Below are positions 38,401 to 48,210 of a stretch of DNA of 64,000 bases, piece by piece (position 1 is the stretch's first letter; the number at the start of each line of letters is the position of its first letter). Location: the NCBI RefSeq assembly GCF_029227915.1, contig NC_079879.1:10292001-10356000 (forward strand), read 5' to 3'. A model generated the notes under the pieces. The model did no database searches and had not been told where the DNA came from. It was given only the letters and a program-made list of their open reading frames with translations. A program made the translations under genes and the position numbers. The stretch is from Hydractinia symbiolongicarpus. Taxonomy: Eukaryota > Cnidaria > Hydrozoa > Anthoathecata > Hydractiniidae.

Positions 38401-39391
38401 TTATACCATTGTGTTACTTGTTTGGGTGGATGACATTATTATTACATCAAGTAAGGACGAACTGCTCAACACTGTCAAGATCCAGTTGAAGAATCGATTT
38501 AATATGAAAGATCTTGGAACACTCTCATCGTTTCTTGGAATTGATTTTGAGAGGGGGATTGACTACGTCACCATGTCCCAGTCCCGTTACCTTAAAAATG
38601 TCCTTATCCGATTCAGTCTCAATGATTGTAAACCGAGGAATACCCCATGTGAACAAAACCCTGCCGCATATATATTAGATGAGACCAGTGATACTGAGAA
38701 GACCGATAACGACACCAAACTATATCGTCAAATGGTGGGAAGCATTGTATATGCCATGACTTGCTCCCGACCAGATTTGAGTTATGTTGTAACTAAGCTG
38801 TCTCAACACTTGTCAAAGCCTGAAAATTCAGACTGGATTATGTTAAAACATGTATTTCGATATATAAAGAATACTGTGAGTTATACATTCACTTTTCGTA
38901 AACTAAACCATGAAGAATTTCGTCTCTATGCATTTTGTGATGCTGATTGGGCTTCTTCTTTGGATAACAGAAGAAGTATTACCGGTTATTGTATCAGCAT
39001 CAATCCGAGTGGGCCACCTATCAGTTGGAGGTCGAAAAAACAAGCGTCTGTGGCACTTTCAACGTGCGAAGCTGAATATATGGCCCTCTCCCTAACAGCT
39101 CAGGAGACCGCCTACCTAACACGACTTATCAAAGATTTAACAAATTTTGACCTCAAGCCGCCTGTGATTAAAAATGACAACCAAGGTGCCTTAGCGTTAT
39201 TAAAAAACCCCGTAAAGCACATGAAAGCCAAACATATCGATATCCGATACCATTATATCAGAGAATGTTTTCAACAGAATCAGATAGCTGTAGAATATAT
39301 ACCTTCAAGTGAAAACAAAGCGGATATATTTACAAAACCGCCAAAGAAACATTTGTTGACAATGTTCAAACAATATTTATTTGGAGAGTAA
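35471..39391 (+). CDS. Copia Gag-Pol polyprotein
   Basis: One uninterrupted frame of about 1306 aa from ATG 35471; a GTG at 35462 extends it but is a less likely start. Domains in order: Gag; two CX2CX4HX4C zinc knuckles (CYSCGVAGHKASEC, CTVCRSSSHSNRNC) near residues 223-265; aspartic protease with DCGATTHI near 292 (usual DSG reads DCG); integrase with the HHCC finger (HRILGHCN, CEVC), DLAGP, RSDGGGEY and HQNGTAERSW; reverse transcriptase with VWVDDI near 985; RNase H with FCDADWASS and CEAEYMALS. The order integrase before reverse transcriptase defines Ty1/copia. Gag and Pol share one frame with no frameshift. It makes virus-like particles, cDNA and integrase for the element. Confidence 0.95.
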   Translation: MAEMFTGYGPSPPRNQWQNLIFDGDERKFEIWETKILGYMRVKELKDTLVGNSSIEIDPDKNELAFAELIQFLDERSLSMVIREAKDDGRKAFKILREFYSGSSKPRIITLYNQLTTLLKSDNESVTDYMMRAEKAAATLKTAGENVSDALLIAMVLKGLPDQYKAFVAIITQSETVDTFHKFKQALRNFDETETARSTKPEANKNEAIMKARNEYLSKQLICYSCGVAGHKASECRRQWCTVCRSSSHSNRNCRKQNRDQAKSMSDNNQSHSFAFKINDDFSMKINGSETLLVDCGATTHIVNSEENMIEIDNNFKPAEHYIELADGSKSNNVALKRGTYVTYLRTESGELVKVNLENALYVPTYPQNIFSVQAATRKGAVVNFSNDHANLIAPDGTIFPIEQRQRLYYLYKNNVSQKRIEDLRTWHRILGHCNIDDVIKLESVVQGMHISEREKFDCEVCTLAKQTNTRNRQPDIRATTPFELVHTDLAGPIEPASLNGFRYALVFNDDFTGCMFTYFLKQKSDASRALEKFLADIAPYGKVKTFNFDEEIFPFGDVKRMRSDGGGEYISQDFKTILTKHCIKHEISAPHSPHQNGTAERSWRTLFEMGRALLLEASLPKHLWTYAVMAATHIRNRCFVDRIRETPYGLITGLKPDISRLHVFGTICYAYVHNQKKLDPRSRKGIFVGYDKESPAYLVYYSDSRTVSRHRLVKFTEKFHVEEPNTAISNDLFSTEANTKPATKSSSEQNENPERNPEARYPTRERKAPPRYADYHCSDFADTDYDCCYLNVPNTYNDAIQQDDADQWISAMEEEINSLKLNDTFTETPLPKNKQAVGGKWVYTIKGNLSNPIYKARYVAKGFSQKEGIDYSETFSPTARMESIRTLLQVAVQEDWNIHQMDVKGAYLHAPIECEVYVQTAPGYETANNVWKLNKSLYGLKQSGRNWHQLLHDFLCDIGFVQSHADPCVFVRRQCGYTIVLLVWVDDIIITSSKDELLNTVKIQLKNRFNMKDLGTLSSFLGIDFERGIDYVTMSQSRYLKNVLIRFSLNDCKPRNTPCEQNPAAYILDETSDTEKTDNDTKLYRQMVGSIVYAMTCSRPDLSYVVTKLSQHLSKPENSDWIMLKHVFRYIKNTVSYTFTFRKLNHEEFRLYAFCDADWASSLDNRRSITGYCISINPSGPPISWRSKKQASVALSTCEAEYMALSLTAQETAYLTRLIKDLTNFDLKPPVIKNDNQGALALLKNPVKHMKAKHIDIRYHYIRECFQQNQIAVEYIPSSENKADIFTKPPKKHLLTMFKQYLFGE
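35489..35502 (+). promoter_or_regulatory. Primer-binding site for a tRNA-iMet anticodon-arm fragment
   Basis: GGTTATGGGCCCAG, directly after the 5' LTR, is the exact reverse complement of the CTGGGCCCATAACC anticodon arm of metazoan initiator tRNA-Met. Copia of Drosophila is known to prime from an internal tRNA-iMet half-molecule. Here the site also encodes G-Y-G-P of Gag. Confidence 0.8.
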
Positions 39392-39413
39392 TTTTTAATG
39401 AGAACTTTACGTC

Positions 39414-39422
39414 AAGTGGGGG
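39414..39422 (+). promoter_or_regulatory. Polypurine tract
   Basis: AAGTGGGGG lies immediately before the 3' LTR, where plus-strand DNA synthesis is primed. It sits 22 bp after the polyprotein stop. Confidence 0.7.
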
Positions 39423-39624
39423 TGTTAGATTGCCGCCATATTTGTTTTTGTTTGCTAGACTCTCGGTGCCGTTTAACTAGAACGGCATTGGGACTAAAGA
39501 TGGTAGAGTTAAAAGTGTAAAAAAGAAGAAACACGTGTTTGTTGATTTTATATAGAAGAAAAACCATTTTCGTATTTGTTTATTTTATTACCCCCAAGTG
39601 GCGGAAATGGCTGAAATGTTCACA
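39423..39624 (+). repeat. Copia 3' LTR
   Basis: 202 bp, identical by eye to the 5' LTR, and followed by the ACAAG duplication at 39625-39629. Confidence 0.95.
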
Positions 39625-39874
39625 ACAAGATGATGAATTTCTATTTTATACAATTCCTTTTCTCCCGAATCTTCCTTCTTGTTTAGTAATTGGCAAATTT
39701 CCTAGCGAAATAACTCATCTTCATCTTTTGTTGTTGTTTCTTTTGCAAATCCTATCTGTTTTCTATCCAACCATGAATTACATTTATCCAAAAATTATTC
39801 TCTTTGTTTATCGTAAGAAGCTCTCATTTTTTGTTTACTTTTGTTTGAAGGAGAATTAGGAGTATGGTAACTGG

Positions 39875-40402
39875 TTTAAGGTGTGCCTGGTATATTACTG
39901 GTAGTGTTTCTCACGAGTAAATTATCGTTTAAAAACGATAAACTATCATGATACAGCCATTTGACTTGATAAACCTCGTCTGCACCGGCTCCACATTTTT
40001 TCGACCACTCGAATTTTCTCCTTTGTGCGGAATAGCAAACTCTAAGACTATGCATTTTGTTAGTAATTTAATCAATTGCCGCCAGTATATCAGCATTGTG
40101 TAATTCACTTTGTAGGTGTTTCAAAGCGTTCGTTTTCGCATCCTTGTTTGCGTATAATGATTTTTTAACGTTAAATAGCACATCTATTTTACCCCACTCT
40201 TCAATTAATCGCATAGTATCATCATGACATTACGGATTACTTCTTTTCTCTTTGCTTCTTTTTTTACTTTCGGTCACTTCGTCATTTCCATTTTTTTAAA
40301 TCGAAGATAGTGCTCTTTCTGTTTCCACATTTGTTTCCTTGAGTGTTTGTTAAAACGAATAGCAGGATCAAACTCTATCGTGTCTGCTTCGTATTCACTC
40401 AT
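39875..40402 (-). pseudogene. MADF/Myb-like DNA-binding protein of the Harbinger element, disabled
   Basis: Minus strand. The start MSEYEADTIEFDP at 40402 has a stop at 40274-40276. After a frame change the MADF-type domain follows: RLIEEWGKIDVLF, then KNALKH-like spacing, MHSLRVCYSAQRRKFEWSKK and VYQVKWLYHDSLSFL. A further in-frame TAA lies at 40068-40070, and the frame ends at 39875-39877. Harbinger elements encode such a protein beside the transposase, where it helps bind the ends and import the transposase. It is broken in step with the transposase copy. Confidence 0.65.
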
Positions 40403-40745
40403 TTTTATGTTTTCTTTTGTTTATCGCAAAAAAATGCACAAAAGCTTCTTATAAACGTCAGAAAAATGCGCACCTGTTGTCGGCAGTTTTGAACTTATTT
40501 CGAAATACAGAAAATTATACAAATCGATTTGCAGAATTTTCTTGCTCTGAAATACCTGTAAAAGTTTTGCAGCATGTCTCGAAATTAATTTCAGGGCAAT
40601 TCGAAATACTTTCGAAAGCTTTCGAAATGTTTCAAATTATTTCGAAATATTTCTGAAATAAAAATTTCAGACAGTTTTCGAAATAAAAATTTCAAATGTA
40701 TCTCGGCCTTAACAGAGCTCTGTCGAGAATAATGCGCTCCACCCA

Positions 40746-40858
40746 CAACCTCGTCCTCGGGGTCTTGTGGCCCCTGAGCCGTTATTACACGGAGTGGCCA
40801 ACCTTTTCACCGCTATCACCTTATCAAAACAAGGCAAAATGCGCTGGGAACGAGGTTG
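40746..40858. mobile_element. Fold-back MITE, CAACCTCG family
   Basis: The ends CAACCTCGTCC and GGAACGAGGTTG are inverted. Flanks CTCCACCCA (40737-40745) and CTCCACTCA (40859-40867) form a 9-bp target duplication with one mismatch. It is non-coding and lies just outside the dead Harbinger copy. Confidence 0.7.
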
Positions 40859-40867
40859 CTCCACTCA

Positions 40868-42689
40868 CAAACAAAAAAATTAATTTATACTGTAGTAAAT
40901 GCATTTACATAATTAAAATAATTTTAAAATGTTTTACGGGACCTCAATTTACTCGATGTTTTTTGCAACAACCGATGATGGTGCGTGTGCAGAGAATATT
41001 CCAGGAGATAGGTCAACAGCAAAAAGTTATAATGATGTGCTCTCATTCAATAATCCTATCTCTATCGTTTTGTTTATTTTAAAGTTGGCTTCTACTTCTA
41101 GCTAGTTATAAATCTTCTGAGCTAGCTATACTTCATTAATTTTGATTAAAGCAGAAGAAAGAACGTGATTTTGATGCCACAACTAGTTTTATAGTCAGGG
41201 AAAACCGCTTAAACGCATGATTAAAAAAGTATTAGGCATGAAAGTGCTGGCTTCCCAAAAACCAGTACAAAGTTATGGCTGCTTTTTGGGTGAGTTTGGT
41301 CCCAAAAAAGTACTTTTTTGTTGCAGTAAAACAAACACCATGTTTTATCGTAGAACCATACAGGAACTTATATATTCATAAAAACACAATTTAAATATAG
41401 CTAAATATATATTTATTAAAATCACACAATTTTGTCTTTTTTTTGTTCCCCAGTCATTCAACAAAATTTGAAATTTCAGGTCAGTTTAAGAATAATTCCA
41501 GTGAGTACAGGAGTTATGAAAGGAAAAACACAAATTTAATCAAAGTCACCATGCAATTTTAGCAATTCGGCTTCCTAGTTATATTGCAAAATATTTTTGG
41601 CCACATAACAAGAAACTTATAATTTACAAATATATTTATCTTCCCAAGTGTTGCAGGGATGATAAATTAAGTGGAAGTTGAAGCCACAACCTTTCGATAC
41701 TTAACCTATGTATCTCACATATGCATCGTTGTTCCTATAAGCTAATTTAGATTCTTAACACTTCACAAATGCATAAACAGCTCCTCTTCAGTACCTGATA
41801 ATGTGGAGATTATTTACTGAAACTGACAAGAATTTTTTTCTTGTCAGTTTCAGTTGCTGATCCCCTAAAATCTGAGGAATTTATATGCAGTGTACTACAT
41901 AGATATGGAGCTATTTTAGCCCTTTTTGCAAGATCCTGCATTTAGTTTTCTTTGAATGTACTAGCATATTTACTTTATTATTCCCACCACAGGATTATGT
42001 CTTAATCTAATAATACACCTATACGATAATTCAATTGTACATGCGTTCCTACGGCTTTCCATCGTTTTACAATATCGGAAAAAAGGAGGTAGAAATTATG
42101 TTTTTATTGAGAGTTTGTTAGAGACGAAAGTGTGTTTTCTCCAGTTTTTTAACTTCCGTCGTATCAATTTCTTTGAAATTTTCAGGAAACGTTATTAATA
42201 ATAAGATACAACTTAGTGTACTTTTTATTAAAAACAAAATGCGGCAAGAAAAGTTATCACGAAAAAACGTGTTTTCTCCTTAATAAACTCTTATAAAAGT
42301 GTGATGTTTACCTCCTCTGTTCGCAAAATAAACTGTGATGGAGTGTTAGTTTTCCCGAGTTATCATGAAGGTGTATTAAAGGCAGGTCTATGAGAGAGGT
42401 GGTAAAAGTGATAGTTACATACTCTCACTTTTTCCTACAGTAGCTGAAAGTTTGTTACTAATGTACATAAACATATTTGCAGCAATTGTAATGACAATTG
42501 TCATTGTGTAAAGATTACTGAATAGTGGGATCGTTGGTTTTTGGGGTAAAATTTTTCTTCTTCCACAAAAGTTTTATGTGCATGCTATTGCAGAGTGATT
42601 ATGTGGGTTAGATAAATTGAGAAATAAACAAATTTTAATTCCCACAATATTGGATTTAATGGCAACTGTTAGGCTTTTATTTTTTTAAG
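40868..42689. other. Intergenic upstream of PUS1; no gene recognised
   Basis: AT-rich. It holds a perfect 17-bp hairpin at 41816-41854 and should contain the PUS1 promoter. No credible exons were seen. Confidence 0.4.
41816..41854. repeat. Perfect 17-bp inverted repeat with 5-nt T loop
   Basis: ACTGAAACTGACAAGAA (41816-41832) is matched exactly by its reverse complement at 41838-41854, with TTTTT between. It lies about 850 bp upstream of PUS1. Confidence 0.9.
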
Positions 42690-42698
42690 GCTGCTATA

Positions 42699-45600
42699 AT
42701 GGCATCTAAGAAGTGCAGTAATTTACTTCCATTGGATGCTTATTGTGGTGTTGCCACCAGCTCAGATCACCATGATGCTGAGTTGCTACCAGAAAATGAG
42801 AGGGATACTACCAAAAAAACATTGAAACGAAAAAGTGATTTTGAAGAAACAACTTTCAGTAAGAAGCAACAAAAAGAAAAATCAGTTGATGCAGATCAGG
42901 ATGAGAGAAGCAATGGGATGGCAGAAAAAGAAGAAGACTTAAAATCTGCTAAAGGAATCAAATCAGAAAAAATTCAAAAGGAGTCTAGGGAACTTGAAGA
43001 GGGAGAACTTCCAGAAGATGCAGAAGTGGTATGTAAAAACTAAACTTTAAGGGAAGAAATTTTTTTAGTTTCAACAAAAATTTAAGAATTTCACTGAAGA
43101 TCCTATAACATAAATTACCAGGAAAGATGTGTCACTTCACAAAGTGCCTTGTTTTCATTAATTTTCTTAAAATTCCTTTTTTTTAGCCAAGTGCAAACCC
43201 AAATACATCAGTAATAACCAAAACTGTGCCAATCGATTTTTCTGAATTTAATCGAAAACGAAAAGTTGCATTATTGTTGTCATACTGTGGTGCTGGATAT
43301 CATGGTATGCAAAAGTATGTTATTTTTTTATTTTCTAGGTATATCTTCAAAACAATATCAACATTTTTTAACAACATGTCTCGACATGTTTATGTCATCT
43401 TTGGGTGTTTTTTTGTGTTTATATTAACTTTGTTAACATCATTTTTGATAGAGTTATAAAAATTTCTGTTTCTAATATATATCTTTTCAGTCTTAAGTTT
43501 ATATTTTGTTTGTATCCCAAATTATCTTCTGTCTTATCAGTACACAATATTACATATTTTTCAATTATTAAACTTGAGTTATCGCGCAAAAAATTTCTGC
43601 AGTTGTATTTGGAGAGTAATTTTAAGATAAAAGCATCGATCAGATTATCTCCTGTCTTGCGTTATTTATTCTTTTATTCTACATATAGGAATCCTGATGT
43701 TGAAACAATTGAATTGAAGTTAATGGAAGCTTTGTGTGCAGTTGGTGCAATAAGCAAAGATCACAAATACGAATTTATGAGCAATAACCAAAACCATGTA
43801 AATCTCTTATTCCTTCATCACTTGCTTTTTGTTAGGATTTTTTTAAGAACACTGCTGTATTATGTGAAAAAATTTTTAGTTATATGTAATTTTAAATTAT
43901 AAAAAAACTGAGTGAATGTTGTCAAAAGTTTTATTTAAGAGTTTAATATAAAACTATATAGGATATTTTCCTCAAGTTTAAATTTTTCTATAATGAAATA
44001 TACGAAAAATATTGTAACCTTGCTAGCTTGGATTTTCTTAGAAAATTGTTTTAAGAAAATATGGAAACAAAACAAAGAAATATGAAGGACAAAAGTTGAT
44101 GTTTGCTTTGTTAAAATAACTGTTTTCAGGTATGCTACCAAAGAGCAGCACGAACTGATAAAGGTGTCTCTGCTGCCAGACAAGTAGTGTCTCTGAAGAT
44201 AAGTATTTTTTTTCTGTCATTCTAAATGTTTTATGCCTGCAAGTAAGCAAAAAAATTATCTTTCTCCCAAGATTTTAACAATCTGTATATCTTTTTTCCT
44301 TTATACATATTGGCTAATCAAAACTTCATCGAAGATGTAAATAAAAATCTCCCACAGGAGATAAGAGTTTTTGGTAATTATTTTTGTCGTTTTTAGATGA
44401 GCAAATAATTTTTTAATTTTTTTAGCAAGTGTTTTTTTGTTTTAAATAAACAACATCTAAGCCCCATTTTTGTTAACTTTTTTTAAGTCAAAAGTGTACA
44501 ATTCGGACATTTTCTTCCATAGCCTTCCATAGAGTGACGAAAAGCTTTGATGCCAAATGCAGTTGTTCTGGTCGAAGTTACGAGTATCTGGTTCCATCAT
44601 TTGCATTTGCACCAGCAAAAGACGTGAGTTTACTTTAAACAAAAAAACTTTTGCGGATTGAACATGTTTAAAAATTTTGAGCTTGATTTTAGCGTAGAAT
44701 GCATCATGCTGGAATGAAACAAATTTTAGGAATACTCTATATCCAGAATTTCTCTGAAATTTTATAAATTTTAAGTTCAAAATTCATATTGTGTTTGAGC
44801 CATGCCTAATACAAAATCATTGCTAAATTTTGTCATTTTTACTGTATGATTATACAGTTTTATTTATAGCTTAAGGTCTGTTTCATTACCATAAAAACTG
44901 TTGACCAATAGTCACTGTTACATATTTGTTGGAAACACGTGTACAACTAATCGGCTCTAGACCTTGGACAACAAATGTAATTTTTTCTCTACAACTGTTG
45001 CATAACATTACAGATTTTTATAAAAAAATACAAGCTTAAAGCAACTTTTTCTAAAGGGCGCCTTTATTAGATGAAGGTTTTCAACATAAAATGGCTGTAC
45101 AACAGTTATTGTTACAACTTTATTTGAAACACATTTACAACAAAGCGACATGAAATCTTACACAATGTTGTACAACATGTTACTGACTTTAATGGAAATC
45201 GACCTTTATGTTGTCCTCACACAACCATTGCAAATATATATTCCTATACAAATATATTTAAATAATAATGAAGTCAAGAATTAATAAAATAATAACTTAA
45301 ATAAATTATTTAATTTATTCAAGTAAAAATTAAGAGAATTGTTATTTTGTTTTAGATTATGGATCCTTCGTATCGACTTTCAGGTACCAAAAATTCATAC
45401 GTATCTTCTTTTTAATATGTTGATGTGTTTTGTTTTGTTTGTCATTATTTCTTTCTGTTAATAGACTCTCAACTTAAATTGGTTAATGATCTTCTGCAAA
45501 ATTATGTTGGGACACACAACTTTCATAATTACACTAGCGGCAAGTAAGCATAGTTAATTTGTGCATTTTGATATTAGTGTATAGGCTGAACCGTCTTTGT

Positions 45601-48210
45601 GTTTATTTGGAGATTGAACTTCAAAAGATATTAGGCCAGTATACCTTGGCATGAAGGTTTTGAAACCTTTAATGGCCATCAGAAATCAAGATTTTATGAT
45701 GGAAACTCTTGTTTGACCCTGCCCCTTCCATTTGATGAATCTATATACTCCCTTAAAATATTTTTAGACGCTTTACTGATAAGAGTGCAGTTAGATATAT
45801 CACTGGTTTTAAGGTGAATTAATTTTTCTGACAAATTTTTAGAACAACTTGTATTTTAAACATGTTTATGTAAAGTTTTTATTTTGGTGCACAAGTACTG
45901 GCTTTAAGGTGAAACATGTTTGTGTAAAGTTTTTTTTTGGTGCACAAGTACTGGCTTTAAGGTGAAACATGTTTGTGTAAAGTTTTTTTTTTTTTTGGTG
46001 CACAAGTACTGGCGTTGAGGTGAAATATGTTTGTGTAAAGTTTTTTTTTTTTTTGGTGCACAAGTACTGGCGTTGAGGTGAAATATGTTTGTGTAAAGTT
46101 TTTATTTGGTGCACAAGTACTGGCTTTAAGGTGAAACATGTTTGTGTAAAGTTTTTTTTTTTTTTTGGTGCACAAGTACTGGCGTTGAGGTGAAATATGT
46201 TTGTGTAAAGTTTTTTTTTTTTTGGTGCACAAGTACTGGCGTTGAGGTGAAATATGTTTGTGTAAAGTTTTTTTTTGGTGCACAGGCATGCAATCCTCTT
46301 ATTGTTCGTGGTCAAGAATTCATTGCTTTAGAAGTCTCTGGACAAAGTTTTATGATTCATCAGATTAGAAAAATGATTGGTAAACGTTATTTTTATTCAA
46401 CTGGTTTTATTTGTGTTTATTGTTGTGGCGGTCGTTGTTGTTGATAAGCTTATGTAAGGGTTAGTATTTTTGTGAAACTAAAAGACACGTGATAGTCATG
46501 TGTTTTTTTTTTAGGTCTGGTGATTGCTATCTGTCGAAATTATTGTACAGTTGATGTTTTGAATCAAAGCTGGAAAGAATTAAAGGTATTACGATTAAAA
46601 ATTAACACGGAACTTGTTAATTGTCTGCTCCGTTAGTTTTATGTGTGGGTTAATTAAGTGATACACTTCTTGCAGATAAATTATAAAAAGAAAATTACTT
46701 TTTTAAATTTGTAAATCAATAATGACTGTCTACGTCCTGCAGAACAACACATTGTTACATCTAACTGGTACATTTTAAAAGCCTTCGAATTTCAGAACGT
46801 AAAAACCTTGCATGCGGTTTAGATGACATTGCGAGGCTGCTGGTGGCTCAGACGTTGAATATTCTGTTATGTTTCTATCGTAATCCCATTTAAGTTTCGA
46901 CACAACAATATAATTAGGACCTTATTCCGCGTAAAAAGTAAATATTTTATCATTTCCTGATTTTCCGATTTGTTAATAAAGTGGTCTGCTAATTTTCGGT
47001 GATCAATTGGTAAGTGATTGACTGACAGCATTTTGTTGAATTTGACTTAATTTTTGTTATTTTCTTTAGTTGGATATTCCAAAAGCACCAGGCTTGGGTT
47101 TACTTCTCAATAAAGTAAGATTTTAATTTAACAGAATTTGAGAAACTTGATAATGTGGTAAATAAATTGTTAGATCTAAATTTCCTCAACAAAAGTATTT
47201 TTTATTTTGGTTCCCTGATGTACATTTTGTTTTATGCTTTACATGTTTACAATTCATAGTGACGCAGAAGCGGCTCGGATATCAACCAGATTAGCTTTTG
47301 TACTATAATACCAGTAAACTTAGTTACCTCAAAAACTCAACTCTATTAAGAGTGCCCAAACACAAAGTTTGATTTTTGATTGTTTTGTTTTCATTTTTGT
47401 TCATTTTACCTGTAGGTTTATTACAACCAATATAACAAGAAATTTTGTTCATCGGGCGAAAGAAATCCTCTCACTTGGGAAGAAGCTGATGTAAGTGAGA
47501 TCGTTTGTTGCAAACATTTTTTAGTATTTTTTTTGCCATCTATAAAATACGCAAGCGCGAGTCTGGGGAAGGAGTGGCATTTAACATGCGTACATCTGCG
47601 TACAAGGAAAAAGGAGGCATTGCATACGCACGTCTCAGTCTGTAGCCGTCTTTTGGTAGCAGAAACTCTAAATTCTCTTTATAAAAGTTTAGGGATCTTT
47701 ATTAATAAGCTCCTAGTCAAGTTTTTTTATTTCTTAATAAAAACGGATAAATAAACATCTTTGGGTCGAAAATTTTTATTTAAAACAGACAGTTGCGTTT
47801 AAGCGAGAAGAAGGGGGTCAAAAATAAGCCATTTGGTGTTTACATACTTAATGGTGCCTCTTTCCCACCCCCTGGAATGGTTCTTAAGGTATTTATCAAC
47901 ACTACTACTACTACTACTTCGGTAATTCTAAACATTAAAATATTATTTCTAAGAAACCAGCGCACTTATCAGTACCTGTAAATTCTGTTTATATTAGCTT
48001 GAAGTTGAAAAATTCAAAATCGAAAAAATATGGCATTCCATTATTGACGAAGAAATTAAAAAGTCCTCGTTGGTGCAATGGTTAAAAACTTTAAATAATC
48101 ACACATACTCTGCTGCTGGAATGAAAGCTCCCATGGATGCAGATTATAAAGGAGTCACCGGTGTGTTCCCTCGAAACAATCCTGTCATAAAGAGTGGGAA
48201 CACGACGTAA
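42699..48210 (+). CDS. PUS1: tRNA pseudouridine synthase PUS1 (TruA family)
   Basis: Isomerises uridine to pseudouridine in tRNA and other RNAs. Fourteen coding exons join in phase (1455 nt, 484 aa): 42699-43028, 43187-43314, 43689-43797, 44130-44198, 44307-44373, 44523-44623, 45356-45383, 45465-45543, 45768-45813, 46286-46379, 46515-46585, 47070-47114, 47416-47490, 47998-48210. Residues 1-110 are a charged, low-complexity extension. The catalytic core starts at VALLLSYCGAGYHGMQ, and the catalytic aspartate is in ARTDKGVSA (about residue 199). Then come RSYEYLVPSFAF, GTHNFHNYT, GQSFMIHQIRKMIG and KAPGLGLLL, all PUS1 signatures. The intron 44199-44306 has AT-AC ends. The start lies 9 nt after a strong acceptor (AG 42688-42689). 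Poly(A) signal AATAAA is at 48394-48399. Confidence 0.94.
45858..46285. repeat. Intronic minisatellite of splice-site-like units in PUS1
   Basis: Seven units of about 53-59 bp, plus a partial eighth that supplies the real acceptor of exon 46286-46379. Each unit reads T-tract, GGTGCACAAG, TACTGGCTTTAAG or TACTGGCGTTGAG, GTGAAA, then ATGTTTGTGTAAAG. Two unit types (A with CTTTAAG, B with CGTTGAG) occur in the order A-A-B-B-A-B-B. Open frames across the array are repeat artefacts. Confidence 0.9.

Larger units (their letters stand above)
35287..39624 (+). mobile_element. Full-length Ty1/copia LTR retrotransposon
   Basis: 4338 bp. The 202-bp LTRs begin TGTTAG and end TTCACA and look identical base for base. 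ACAAG is duplicated on both sides (35282-35286 and 39625-39629), the 5-bp target duplication left by integrase. A tRNA-iMet-type primer-binding site follows the 5' LTR, a polypurine tract precedes the 3' LTR, and one open frame fills the interior. Identical LTRs and an unbroken frame indicate a very recent insertion that may still be mobile. It landed inside an older, dead Harbinger element. Confidence 0.95.
33353..40709. mobile_element. Decayed PIF/Harbinger transposon split by a copia insertion
   Basis: The inverted termini start AGGCCGAGATACATTTGAAA at 33353, with the reverse complement ending at 40709. Similarity extends about 30 bp and continues imperfectly. TAA flanks both ends (33350-33352 and 40710-40712), the expected TWA target duplication. 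Inside are the two genes expected of the superfamily: a DDE transposase (plus strand) and a MADF/Myb-like DNA-binding protein (minus strand), in tail-to-tail order. Removing the copia element and one ACAAG leaves about 3.0 kb, a normal Harbinger size. Both genes carry stops, so the element is dead. Confidence 0.85.

Noticed and set aside
44199-44306. GT-AG alternative for the PUS1 intron (donor GTATTT four bases further in)
   Set aside because: No acceptor keeps the frame and the conserved VSLK-to-LPQEIR spacing; only the AT-AC junction gives a gap-free match.
44873-45202. Weak inverted ends (AAGGTC...TTCATTA and TTAATGG...GACCTT) in a PUS1 intron
   Set aside because: Only about 13 of 18 positions match and no target duplication was seen; may be chance.
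45866-46315. Long minus-strand open frames with repeated Thr-Asn-Ile-Phe-His-Leu units
   Set aside because: They are a by-product of the roughly 56-bp tandem array in the PUS1 intron. Poly-T tracts read as poly-Lys, and there is no start context or splice support.
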